This document shows positions 1-7,113 of a DNA stretch of 20,928 bases, piece after piece. The stretch is taken from NCBI GenBank assembly GCA_905199225.1, contig CAJKFS010000041.1, positions 1 to 20,928 on the forward strand. Reading direction: 5' to 3'. The notes under the pieces were generated by a model. That model made no database searches. It was not told the origin of the DNA and saw nothing but the letters and a program-made list of their open reading frames with translations. The position numbers were made by a program, and so were the translations under genes. Origin of the DNA: an uncultured Collinsella sp. GTDB lineage: Bacteria; Actinomycetota; Coriobacteriia; Coriobacteriales; Coriobacteriaceae. The stretch's first letter is position 1, and each line of letters begins with the position of its first letter.

Positions 1-311
1 AGGAGGTATTACGAGCTCCTGTGCGAATTGAAGGGAGCGCTCCCGCAAACTGCCTCTTGACAACTTATAGGAGCGTCGGTTTTATTGGCGGAAAACCGGG
101 GTGTGCTCAAGGCTTCCGGAATTTGCCGCATACTTCCGCAAACGACGTCTCGGTGGCACAAAAAAATCGTCCTCGGAACCCTGAGATAATGAACAAGTGT
201 AGCCGTTCGCCGCAAATTACCGTCCGTTTATAGAACCCACCCCCAGCGTGCAGTCCCCTTACGGTTGAATAAATACACATCTATGGAATTACGTAAGAGA
301 GGACTGTTCCT
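1..311. other. Gene-free stretch with small palindromes; possible dispersed repeat
   Basis: I see no convincing gene here. Short frames exist on both strands but lack ribosome sites and recognisable protein composition. The stretch holds a perfect 12-base palindrome (GGGAGCGCTCCC, 33-44), a 7-bp hairpin (77-83 with 92-98), related short motifs (cttccggaatttgccg near 112, cttccgcaaac near 132, gccgcaaattaccg near 208) and the leader of the downstream gene. Base composition is more AT-rich than the genes. It resembles Collinsella intergenic repeats from memory only. Confidence 0.4.
57..85 (+). promoter_or_regulatory. Possible sigma-70 type promoter in the left gene-free region
   Basis: TTGACA at 57-62 is a perfect -35 hexamer, and 17 bases later TTTTAT at 80-85 matches four of six -10 positions. 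The dehydrogenase start is 230 bases downstream, so the promoter would give a long leader or serve an unrecognised RNA. It overlaps a small hairpin (CGGTTTT 77-83 with AAAACCG 92-98). Such matches arise by chance, so this is weak. Confidence 0.22.
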
Positions 312-1271
312 ATGAGCTACAAGACCGTTTGCGTTGCCGGCGGCGGCGTGTTGGGAAGCCAGATTGCCTTTCAGGCTGCCTACTGCGGCTTTGATGTAAC
401 GATTTGGCTGCGCAGCGAGGGCAGCATCAGCCGCACCCAACCCAAGATTGATCACGCGCGCAAGGAGTACATCGCTGCTATCGAGGGCATGGCGGACGGC
501 ACGGGCGAGTGGTGCTCCGGTATCGCCGATGGCGGCCAGCCCTTCGACAAGGAGGCGGCACTCGCCGCCGTCGAGCGTGCCTACTCCACGCTCAAGCTGG
601 AGTTAGATCTTGCCAAGGCCGTGGCCGACGCCGACCTGGTCATCGAGTCTATGGCCGAGGACACCCAGGCAAAGATCGACTTCTACAAGAAGCTCGCCCC
701 GGTTCTGCCGCAAAAGACCGTCATCGTGACGAACTCCTCTACGCTGCTGCCGAGCACCTTTGCCAAGTACACTGGTCGCCCCGAGAAGTACCTGTCGCTG
801 CACTTTGCCAACTCCATCTGGAAGAACAACATGACCGAGGTCATGGCCCAGAGCCAAACTGACAAGCGCTATTTCGACGAGCTCGTCGACTTCGCCAACG
901 ACATTCGCATGCTGGCACTTCCCGTCAACAAGGAAAAGAACGGTTACCTGCTCAACTCTATGCTGGTGCCGTGGCTGCTCTCGGGCCTTGACCTGTATGT
1001 CTCGGGCGTGAGTGACCCCAAGAGTATCGACCTCGCATGGACGCGCGGCACTGGCGCGCCCAAAGGTCCGTTCCGCGTGTTCGACACGGTGGGCATCCAG
1101 ACGGCCTACAACATCGTTATGCAGTATCAGAAGGTCCCGGGTCTGGTGAGCCCGCTGCTCAAAAAGATGATGATGCCCTACAACTTTAAGGCCATGGCCT
1201 CCGTCCTCAAGAAAATGCTCGACGAAGGCAAGCTGGGCGAAAGCTCGGGCGAGGGCTTCTTCAAGTACTAA
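312..1271 (+). CDS. 3-hydroxyacyl-CoA dehydrogenase (NAD-dependent)
   Basis: The 319-residue protein should oxidise 3-hydroxyacyl-CoA to 3-ketoacyl-CoA with NAD+, or run the reverse reaction, in the cytoplasm. The N-terminal Rossmann fold shows the dinucleotide loop G10-G-G-V-L-G15 and the VIES..ED motif around residues 110-117. NSS at 141-143, H164 in LHFANS and E176 in TEVM match the catalytic Ser/His-Glu region of this family. Residues 207-262 match the C-terminal helical domain, and the protein ends in the usual GEGFFKY. Residues 36-80 are somewhat longer than in short-chain HBD enzymes. The start is supported by GAGAGG about ten bases upstream. No thiolase, crotonase or acyl-CoA dehydrogenase gene lies nearby, so the substrate chain length and pathway cannot be told. 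A perfect stem-loop begins on the base after the stop. Confidence 0.85.
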   Translation: MSYKTVCVAGGGVLGSQIAFQAAYCGFDVTIWLRSEGSISRTQPKIDHARKEYIAAIEGMADGTGEWCSGIADGGQPFDKEAALAAVERAYSTLKLELDLAKAVADADLVIESMAEDTQAKIDFYKKLAPVLPQKTVIVTNSSTLLPSTFAKYTGRPEKYLSLHFANSIWKNNMTEVMAQSQTDKRYFDELVDFANDIRMLALPVNKEKNGYLLNSMLVPWLLSGLDLYVSGVSDPKSIDLAWTRGTGAPKGPFRVFDTVGIQTAYNIVMQYQKVPGLVSPLLKKMMMPYNFKAMASVLKKMLDEGKLGESSGEGFFKY

Positions 1272-1310
1272 AAAATGATCCCTTGGGGACGGAGGTAAAC
1301 GGATCATTTT
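1272..1310 (+). repeat. Post-stop stem-loop 1 (10-bp arms, GGGGACGG loop core)
   Basis: AAAATGATCC (1272-1281) pairs perfectly with GGATCATTTT (1301-1310). The 19-base loop CTTGGGGACGGAGGTAAAC carries GGGGACGG at 1285-1292. The left arm starts on the base after the dehydrogenase stop. It could act as a terminator because the right arm ends in four T, but the loop core recurs at 7946 and 10205, which points to a dispersed element. Confidence 0.7.
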
Positions 1311-1359
1311 CGGCCGCCAACAGTGAGAAGATGGACTCAGAAATAGAAAGGAGTGGCAA

Positions 1360-1830
1360 TGGGCCGGCTCGGGCTTTGAGGACAAGCTGCTGCAAGCCCA
1401 AGGCGATTTTTCGCTCAACGCGGGCCAGCACAGTGTGACGTATCTGCCGAGTTCTGACGCGGCAACGACCGGTCGCTACCAGGTACTGCTGTACGACAAC
1501 AACTTTGGTGCGGCCGAAAGCTATCCCAAGTTCGAATGGGGCCAGCTGGGCGCCGCGGTGGCGACCGACTATAGCAAGGGCACGCATCCGTTTGGGCACA
1601 TCTTTACAGTGGACGAGACGGTGCGCACCTATGAGCTTGAAGACCAGACCGCGGTGCCGTTCTCGGGCTACGTCAGCAAGGCGCAGCGCGTCGGCAATTC
1701 AAACAGTATGCTCGTGGCATCGGGCCAGGCCAAGACCTTCACCGAGTACGATCGGTACGGTCTGGCCATCACCACCTACGAGACGGAAGCCGAAAAGTAC
1801 ATCTACCGCGTGTACAAGTACGAGCTGTAG
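1360..1830 (+). pseudogene. C-terminal remnant of an aryl-sulfate sulfotransferase
   Basis: The open frame resembles the last 150 or so residues of bacterial arylsulfotransferases (ASST, PF05935), which move sulfate between phenols and normally have 500-600 residues. Recognisable pieces are GQHSVTYLP, which carries a conserved histidine region, then the LLYDNN strand, a QAKTFTEYDRYG turn and the ending YIYRVYKYEL. Nothing of the first two thirds remains. The frame opens at 1327 after a stop and has no ATG start. GTG at 1435 is possible but has no ribosome site. A good AAAGGAG (1347-1353) instead leads to ATG 1359 in another frame, which stops after six codons. I read this as a 5'-deleted gene. 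It converges on the DUF389 gene with a 12-base gap. A short expressed protein from 1435 is the alternative. Confidence 0.65.
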
Positions 1831-1842
1831 GGCCGCCCCGCA

Positions 1843-2982
1843 TCACTTCACGTCAAACTCCACGCGATCGAGTTCGGGTACGTTGAGGTCGATGAGTTTG
1901 CGGGCAACGCGGCGGTCGTGTGCCCCAAGCGCCTCGCTTGTCGTCACATGGGCGACAATCTCGCGCTCGACGATGCCCCTCTCGTCGCCTTCGGTGGCCG
2001 AGGTCTCGACGGCGACGGTGTAATCCTTAAAGCCCGGCAGTACCGCGGCAAGCTCGCGCGTGGTTTCGGTGACGCCGTAGCCGTCCTGCACGCCGGCTTG
2101 CGCCGAGCCAATAGACCCCGCCGTCATAACGATGCAGGGGATGGCAAAGACTACCGTGCCTACAATGATGCGGCGGCGCACCTTGCGTGACAGCTCGTCG
2201 ACCTCGGCGTTTTCTTCAGCAGTCACAATACCGTCGCCGTTGAGGTCACGCTTGAGCGGTACACGTAAGAGAAGCAATACGGCTTCGGCCGCCAGCGCGA
2301 TAAAGACCACGTTGATGCCAAACTCGTAAAGCGCCGAGAGAAACAGCGACCCGCTTGCGATGGCGATGCCATAGCCCGCCGCGCACAGGGGTGGCATAAG
2401 CGCGGTCGCCACGGCCACGCCGGCGATGAGCGTGGCGGGCTCCTGGTCGCGCGAGTTGCCCAGGCCACCCGCAAAGCCGCCCGCGAGCGCGACGGCAAGG
2501 TCCCACACAGTCGGTGTCGAATTGTCGACGATGGCGGCCGTGGTGGTGCCAAGGGGCGAGAGCTTAAAGTACAACGTGGACGTGACCAGGCAAAAGGCCA
2601 TCTGAAGCGCGAGGCTGGCGACGGCCTCGACGGCAATCTCGCGGTCGAGCGTGGCGATGCCGTATGCCATGGCAAGGACCGAGCCCATGAGCGGGCAGAT
2701 GAGCATGGCGCCTACAATGGCGATATCCGAGTCGATATCGAGGCCGATGCTCGCGATCAACATGGCAATGATCAGGATGCATAAGTGCGAGCCAGTCAGC
2801 CGCGCCCCGTTTACAAAGCGCTTGCGAATCACGTGATAGGGCGCGCGTCCCTCGCGAATGTTGAATGCCTGCTTTAGAAAGCGGCTTGCGTTCTCCATGG
2901 CCTCGCTGTGAGCGGGGCGGATGCCATGGCGCCGATGATGGCGCTCACGCAGTCGCTTGAGCTGTTGTTTGTCGAGTTCCAT
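1843..2982 (-). CDS. DUF389 family integral membrane protein with EF-hand-like loop
   Basis: This protein of about 379 residues belongs to the DUF389 / TIGR00341 family, whose function is unknown. Numbering here is from an upstream GTG at 2988, two residues before the chosen ATG at 2982; the ATG is preferred because GAGG lies five bases before it. A charged N-terminus of about 60 residues is followed by the family signature GARLTGSHLCILIIAM (61-76) and D-I-A-I-V-G-A-M-L-I-C-P-L-M (88-101). About six hydrophobic segments run to residue 241. Between two of them, residues 248-259 read D-L-N-G-D-G-I-V-T-A-E-E, a complete EF-hand loop pattern on a charged cytosolic segment. One more membrane segment at 273-290 precedes a C-terminal soluble domain of about 90 residues. 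It may be transcribed from the 200-base gap upstream. Family membership is secure; substrate and role are not. Confidence 0.85.
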   Translation of the reverse strand: MELDKQQLKRLRERHHRRHGIRPAHSEAMENASRFLKQAFNIREGRAPYHVIRKRFVNGARLTGSHLCILIIAMLIASIGLDIDSDIAIVGAMLICPLMGSVLAMAYGIATLDREIAVEAVASLALQMAFCLVTSTLYFKLSPLGTTTAAIVDNSTPTVWDLAVALAGGFAGGLGNSRDQEPATLIAGVAVATALMPPLCAAGYGIAIASGSLFLSALYEFGINVVFIALAAEAVLLLLRVPLKRDLNGDGIVTAEENAEVDELSRKVRRRIIVGTVVFAIPCIVMTAGSIGSAQAGVQDGYGVTETTRELAAVLPGFKDYTVAVETSATEGDERGIVEREIVAHVTTSEALGAHDRRVARKLIDLNVPELDRVEFDVK

Positions 2983-3134
2983 GTCCACCTCGTATTGCCG
3001 CAGGAACGCGGGTGCGTTCGCAGCATGTACTCTACACCGTGACGGGCGGGGCGGTCATCTTGACATGGAACTTAGGCCAGCAGGCAAAGGAAGACAGGCC
3101 ACATGCGAGTGCTGCTGAGGGTTTCGGCAGATAC

Positions 3135-3172
3135 AAAAAAGCGCGGGGCCGGATGGTCTCCGACCCCGCGCT
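3135..3172 (-). terminator. Rho-independent terminator of the OPT transporter gene
   Basis: On the minus strand AGCGCGGGG (3164-3172) pairs with CCCCGCGCT (3140-3148). An inner TCCG/CGGA stem extends it past one mismatch. Six T (plus-strand A at 3135-3140) run straight off the stem. It lies 26 bases past the stop of the OPT gene. Confidence 0.85.
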
Positions 3173-3197
3173 CTGTACGGGTACGTTGTTGTTGGGT

Positions 3198-4901
3198 TTA
3201 TCCCAGCAGGCTCAAGCCCACGGAGACAAACGCCAGGATAACGCCGACGATGGACTCGCCGCCCAGTAGGCCGCTGGCAACGACCAGGCCCTGCTCCTGG
3301 AAGGCGGCATCCTTGGCGGCCTTCTCCTCGTCCGAAAGACCGGCGGCGGCGTCGCGGTGAGCGGCCCACTTGTCGTAGGCGAGCTTAACGCAGGAGCCCA
3401 GGAAAGCCGTGAGCGACATATAGAACGGCAGGTACACGCCTAGACCGATCATCATGGCCGGAATGCCGAGCCAGTACATGACGATGCCGGCGATAAAGCC
3501 GCCTGCGAACCACGGTACGCTCGGGATGCCCGAGACCATGGTGGCGACCACACTTGCCTGCGCGGCAACGAAGCTCTTGTCGGGACCAAAGGCGTCCGGA
3601 CCATAGGCGGTGACGAGCGCGACCATGACGGCGGCGGCGACCAGGGCGCCCACGATGCCGCCGATGGCCTGACCGACCCACTGTGCGCGCGGGTTGGTGC
3701 CCAGCACGGCGCCGGCCTTAAAGTCGTTCATGACGTCGCCCGCAAGGCCGCACGCCACGGCTACGATGCCGGCGATAAAGAACAGTTTGACCTGAGCGAG
3801 CTGTGCGAAGGCGGCAACGATGAGCATGACGATGAGGCCGAAGATCTCCATGGGGTCGATGCCCGTCTGGCCGCAGCTCTGCGCGCTCATGATGGTGGTG
3901 ACAAAGGTGAACAGCGTGACGATGACGGCTGGAACGGGACCAAGGTCGAGCGCGATGGCGACGATCACGGCGATGGCGGCGGCGCCCAGGCCGATGATGC
4001 CGGCGTCGAGCTTAAGGGAGCCCGAGATGAGCGACTGCTCGTCGGTGTCGGTGGAGCTGTCGGCGGCGAGGCCGCGGACGATACCGGCGACCTGCGGCAG
4101 GATGTCCTTGAGGACGACGGCGACGCCAAAGCCCATCATGAGGCCCATACCCAGGGACTTGACGATGCCCTGTGCGGTCATAACGTCAAACAGACCGGCA
4201 GCGGTGCCGCCGACGATGATGCCAAAATTGCCCAGCAGCGCGCCGGCAAACCAGAAAGCGACCGGGGCGAAGCCCACGAGGAAGCCGACGGAGAGCAGCA
4301 TGGGCGAGTTGTAGATGGCAAAGGTCACGCCGGGGATGTTGAGCGTGCACAGCATACTGGGCACAATGCCCAGGGCGTCGCGAAGCACGCTGTAGATGCC
4401 CGCGATGGCCATGGAGCCAAAGAGCTGCTTGCCGGTCTTGCCGCCGGCCTCGGTGGCGCGCAGGGTCTGAGCTGCGGCGTTGCCGGTGGGGAACTCAAGC
4501 GCGGCGTCCACGATAAAGTGACGGTGGATGAGTGCTGTCGCCAGAAGGCCCAAGATGGTGCCGGCGAGTGCCACGATAAACATGTCGAGCCAGCTGATCT
4601 GGTCGGCATAGCCCAGCATCCAGGCGCCCGGGATGGTAAACGCCAGACCGCCGGCGACCATGGCGCCTGCGGACATGATGGTGTGGGTGACGTTTGCCTC
4701 GTTGAGGCTGGCGTTGCCCATGAGCTTAAGGAAGAACAGCGAGATGACGGCAGCGAAGACGATCGGCCAGGGGAGTGCGCCCATCTTGAGGGCGGTGTAG
4801 GCCGAGCTTGCCGTGATGATCACGCAGCCAAGGACGCCGATGACGACGCCGCGCAGCGTAAGTTGCCCGCGCATCGAAGCGCGGTTCGAGGGATTGCTCA
4901 T
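3198..4901 (-). CDS. OPT family oligopeptide transporter
   Basis: The 567-residue protein is a predicted proton-coupled importer of small peptides or related solutes, with about 14-16 hydrophobic segments. Family marks are LTLRGVVIGVLGCVIITASS (15-34), the conserved LNEANVTHTIMSAGAMVAGG stretch (66-85), and GIDPMEIFGLIV in the second half. Length fits the bacterial TIGR00733-type branch. A cytosolic acidic segment (SSTDTDEQSL) separates the two halves. The start has a strong AAAGGAG about nine bases upstream. The leader contains a sizeable hairpin at 4926-4964. The gene is transcribed away from coaX and ends in its own terminator, so it is probably a single-gene unit. The substrate is not readable from sequence; peptides are likely given the peptidase-like amidohydrolases elsewhere in the window. 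Confidence 0.9.
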   Translation of the reverse strand: MSNPSNRASMRGQLTLRGVVIGVLGCVIITASSAYTALKMGALPWPIVFAAVISLFFLKLMGNASLNEANVTHTIMSAGAMVAGGLAFTIPGAWMLGYADQISWLDMFIVALAGTILGLLATALIHRHFIVDAALEFPTGNAAAQTLRATEAGGKTGKQLFGSMAIAGIYSVLRDALGIVPSMLCTLNIPGVTFAIYNSPMLLSVGFLVGFAPVAFWFAGALLGNFGIIVGGTAAGLFDVMTAQGIVKSLGMGLMMGFGVAVVLKDILPQVAGIVRGLAADSSTDTDEQSLISGSLKLDAGIIGLGAAAIAVIVAIALDLGPVPAVIVTLFTFVTTIMSAQSCGQTGIDPMEIFGLIVMLIVAAFAQLAQVKLFFIAGIVAVACGLAGDVMNDFKAGAVLGTNPRAQWVGQAIGGIVGALVAAAVMVALVTAYGPDAFGPDKSFVAAQASVVATMVSGIPSVPWFAGGFIAGIVMYWLGIPAMMIGLGVYLPFYMSLTAFLGSCVKLAYDKWAAHRDAAAGLSDEEKAAKDAAFQEQGLVVASGLLGGESIVGVILAFVSVGLSLLG

Positions 4902-4925
4902 ATAAAACTCCTTTGCGTATATCCG

Positions 4926-4964
4926 CTTCCCCCGGGAGCGCCGTTACGGATACGGCGCGGGAAG
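4926..4964 (-). promoter_or_regulatory. Hairpin in the OPT mRNA leader
   Basis: GCGCCGT (4938-4944) and ACGGCGC (4952-4958) pair perfectly around a 7-base loop. CTTCCC (4926-4931) and GGGAAG (4959-4964) extend the stem across a 6-base one-sided bulge. In the minus-strand transcript it ends about 15 bases before the OPT ribosome site. There is no T run, so it is not an ordinary terminator. It may affect stability or translation. Confidence 0.4.
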
Positions 4965-5027
4965 TCGGGTTACCAAGGGCCGCCGCGTGAGCTCGCAAAC
5001 GACCGCGCACCAGTATAGCGGCAAGGT

Positions 5028-5045
5028 AGTCATTTTGGGATGACT
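5028..5045. promoter_or_regulatory. Inverted repeat between divergent OPT and coaX genes
   Basis: AGTCAT-TTTGGG-ATGACT is a perfect 6-bp inverted repeat with a 6-base spacer, the size of a small dimeric operator. It lies just upstream of a TATACT -10 candidate (5061-5066) for coaX. It could serve either divergent gene. No regulator is encoded nearby. Confidence 0.3.
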
Positions 5046-5093
5046 GGTTTAGGTAGGCGATATACTGCTGGGCAGACGAAAGGAGCGCCGACG

Positions 5094-5945
5094 ATGCTTA
5101 ATGGGTGCGCATATATATTGACGGTCGACGTGGGCAACACGTTCATTCGCTTTGGCCTGTTTGCCGAGGATTCGGCCGCGGCGCAGGAATGTCCGCTTGC
5201 GACGTGCGAGATCACCACGCCATCGAGCATCACAGCAGACGAGGCGCGCATGCGTCTCGTGCAGGTCATGGCCGCACTGGCGGCCGATGCGGGCATGCCG
5301 GGCGCGCTTGTGCCCACGGCTGCTGTGTTGAGCTGCGTGGTCCCGGCGCTCGAGCGCCCGTGGAAGGTAGCGCTTTCCCGTACCTGCACGGGGCGCGTGC
5401 TCACCGTGGGGCCGGGACTTAAGACCGGCATGCCCGTGCACTACGACGATCCGGCCGAGATCGGTCCCGACCGCATCGCCGACGCCGTGGCGGCCCGCGC
5501 CGTCTACGGCTCGCCCTGCATCGTGATTGACCTGGGCACGACGACCAATATCGAGGTCATCGACGCGCACGGCACCTTTGTCGGCGGCGTTATCGCGCCG
5601 GGTCTGGCACTTGGCGCCCGCTCGCTTTCGGCGGCGGCAGCGCGTCTACCCCAGGTTGAGCCCTCGGCGCCGACACACGTGATCGGCCGCAACACGCGCG
5701 AGGCCATGCGCTCGGGCGTGGTTTTGGGCGAGGTGGCTCGCATCGACGGCATGCTCGACATGGTGCTCGCCGAGATGCGAGCGACCAAGGCGGCGGGGGA
5801 GGGCGATGTGCCCATCGTCATTACCGGCGACGATGCCAAGGCGCTTGCGGCGCTGGTCGGCCATAGCCTGACGGTCGATGACGCGTTGACGCTGCGGGGT
5901 CTCGCCGAGCTCTACCACATCAACCAAAAGCCTCGCCGCGCGTAG
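5094..5945 (+). CDS. coaX: Type III pantothenate kinase
   Basis: CoaX phosphorylates pantothenate with ATP in the first step of coenzyme A synthesis, in the cytoplasm. The 283-residue protein shows the ASKHA-fold phosphate loop D12-V-G-N-T16, the GPDRIADAVAA motif (125-135) that carries the family's G-x-D-R, and the second phosphate motif IDLGTTTNIEV (145-155). GGVIAPGLALGARSLSAAAA follows, then a late VITGDDA motif. It is slightly longer than the usual 255-260 residues. The start at 5094 is chosen for AAGGAG at 5079-5084; the frame is open further upstream, but that part crosses the promoter region. A 7-bp hairpin (5931-5937 with 5946-5952) straddles the stop without a T run. The dCMP deaminase gene follows after 84 bases. 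Confidence 0.92.
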   Translation: MLNGCAYILTVDVGNTFIRFGLFAEDSAAAQECPLATCEITTPSSITADEARMRLVQVMAALAADAGMPGALVPTAAVLSCVVPALERPWKVALSRTCTGRVLTVGPGLKTGMPVHYDDPAEIGPDRIADAVAARAVYGSPCIVIDLGTTTNIEVIDAHGTFVGGVIAPGLALGARSLSAAAARLPQVEPSAPTHVIGRNTREAMRSGVVLGEVARIDGMLDMVLAEMRATKAAGEGDVPIVITGDDAKALAALVGHSLTVDDALTLRGLAELYHINQKPRRA

Positions 5946-6029
5946 GGCGAGGGGCTGGTAGGACAAAAACGTCTCCACCTTCCACCTGCTACAATGGGTC
6001 AAACTATTGCGATTTCGGAGGTGTCTGCC

Positions 6030-6554
6030 ATGTCGGACGATCTTCATCAAACCGCGTCGGGCAAGCGCCGCGACGTTATTAGCTGGGATGAGTTCTTTAT
6101 GAGCGTGGCCATTGCCGCGCAGCGCCGCAGTAAGGACCCCAACACGCAGGTGGGCGCGTGCATCGCCAACACCAACCACCGCATCCTTTCGGTGGGCTAC
6201 AACGGTACGCCCTCGGCGCTCAACGACGACTTTTTCCCGTGGGGTACGAGCGACGACCCGCTGCAGGACAAGCACAACTACGTGGTCCACGCCGAGGCCA
6301 ACGCCGTGCTCAACTACCGTGGTTCGCTCAAGGACCTCGAGGGTTCCACGGTCTACGTCACGCTGTTTCCGTGCCACGACTGCGCCAAGATTTTGGCGCA
6401 GGTGGGCGTGGGCGAGGTTGTCTACCTGGACAACAAGTACGCCGACACCGATGATGGCCGTATCAGCCGCCGCATTCTCGACTCTTGCGGCATCAGCTAC
6501 CGCCAGGTCATCGTCGATGTTCAGATTGGTACCGGGGGACAGGCTCGACAGTAA
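6030..6554 (+). CDS. dCMP deaminase (ComEB-type cytidine/deoxycytidylate deaminase)
   Basis: The 174-residue enzyme should deaminate dCMP to dUMP, feeding thymidylate synthesis. The zinc site is clear: H87-A-E89 in VVHAEANAVLN and P114-C115-H-D-C118 in LFPCHDCAK. The N-terminal WDEFFMSVAIAAQRRSKDP and VGYNGTPSALND segments are typical of this family. The start at 6030 follows CGGAGGTG (6016-6023); an in-frame ATG at 5994 lacks such a site. TACAAT at 5990-5995 is a fair -10 with no clear -35. The last codons, encoding TGGQARQ, contain the sequence GGGGACAGG (6535-6543). That sequence is also the loop core of the stem-loops after lgt and other genes, so the C-terminus may have been supplied by a repeat. 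Confidence 0.9.
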   Translation: MSDDLHQTASGKRRDVISWDEFFMSVAIAAQRRSKDPNTQVGACIANTNHRILSVGYNGTPSALNDDFFPWGTSDDPLQDKHNYVVHAEANAVLNYRGSLKDLEGSTVYVTLFPCHDCAKILAQVGVGEVVYLDNKYADTDDGRISRRILDSCGISYRQVIVDVQIGTGGQARQ

Positions 6555-6687
6555 TATGCGTTGTCGCTATCTGACGACGAACGCAGCTCAAAGAGCCCCG
6601 TCCCAAATTGACTACTCGTGAAAGTCGCGTCTGCGCGCATGGACGGCTCGTGAGCGGGTACATGGCTGTAGTAACATAGCTTCTGTC

Positions 6688-6703
6688 CGCGGGCGCGCCC
6701 GCG
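6688..6703. promoter_or_regulatory. 16-base perfect palindrome upstream of the NifU-like gene
   Basis: CGCGGGCGCGCCCGCG is a perfect 16-base palindrome followed by TTATTG. It lies 38 bases before the NifU-like start. It could fold as a compact 6-bp hairpin acting as a weak terminator for upstream transcription, or be a protein site. The function is unknown. Confidence 0.3.
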
Positions 6704-6725
6704 TTATTGTGAGAAAGGAGCCCCT

Positions 6726-7004
6726 GTGGCTGTTAACGAAGAGCTGCTTAAGAAGGTTCTTGAAGAGATTCGCCCCAACCTGCAGGCCGATGGCGGCGAT
6801 ATGGAGTATGTGGGCGTTGACGACGAGGGCGTCGTCAAACTGGAACTGCAGGGCGCCTGCGCCGGCTGCCCCATGAGCTCGCTGACCCTGTCCATGGGCA
6901 TTGAGCGTATCCTGAAGGAGCATGTGCCCGGCGTTACCCGCGTTGAGCAGGTCAATGCTTCCGGCGAGGCCGAGGATCTGTACGACGAGTACGCGCCGTT
7001 CTAA
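6726..7004 (+). CDS. NifU C-terminal domain protein (Nfu-type Fe-S carrier)
   Basis: This 92-residue protein is a stand-alone NifU_N-less Nfu domain. Such proteins bind a 4Fe-4S cluster at a dimer interface and deliver it to target enzymes. The diagnostic C45-A-G-C48-P motif lies in LQGACAGCPMSSLTL, and the N-terminus VLEEIRPNLQADGGDMEYV is textbook for the family. The start is GTG at 6726 with GAAAGGAG eight or so bases upstream. No other Fe-S assembly gene (sufBCD, iscS) is in the window, so it is encoded apart from the main assembly operon here. A small hairpin (TGCGGA 7016-7021 with TCCGCA 7030-7035) follows. Confidence 0.92.
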   Translation: MAVNEELLKKVLEEIRPNLQADGGDMEYVGVDDEGVVKLELQGACAGCPMSSLTLSMGIERILKEHVPGVTRVEQVNASGEAEDLYDEYAPF

Positions 7005-7041
7005 GATGCGAAAGCTGCGGACGGCATACTCCGCATAGACG

Positions 7042-7086
7042 TTACGCTCAAATATGCGGCTGCGAGCGTAAGGCCCGCGGCCGCAT
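7042..7086 (+). promoter_or_regulatory. Overlapping stems before lgt: terminator, pseudoknot or switch
   Basis: Stem A pairs TTACGCTC (7042-7049) with GAGCGTAA (7064-7071), 8 bp. Stem B pairs ATGCGGC (7054-7060), which lies inside the loop of stem A, with GCCGCAT (7080-7086), 7 bp. The two interlock, so they either form an H-type pseudoknot or compete. Stem B ends in a short TTT, so it could also be the terminator of the Fe-S gene. The lgt ribosome site begins about 15 bases further on. Confidence 0.5.
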
Positions 7087-7113
7087 TTGTATGTAGGGAG
7101 TAGGAGGGTCGAC

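Noticed and set aside
603..1418. 271-codon minus-strand frame over the dehydrogenase gene
   Set aside because: It is a shadow of the plus-strand gene, rich in His, Leu and Val, with no ribosome site and no recognisable domain.
3060..3065. Perfect TTGACA on the plus strand as a promoter
   Set aside because: No plus-strand gene follows; both neighbouring genes are on the minus strand and no -10 stands at the right distance.
6596..6612. CCCCGTCCCAAATTG as a minus-strand copy of the GGGGACAGG element
   Set aside because: The reverse complement TTGGGACGGGG is similar to the first loop core but has no self-complementary flanks, so I could not support it as a family member.
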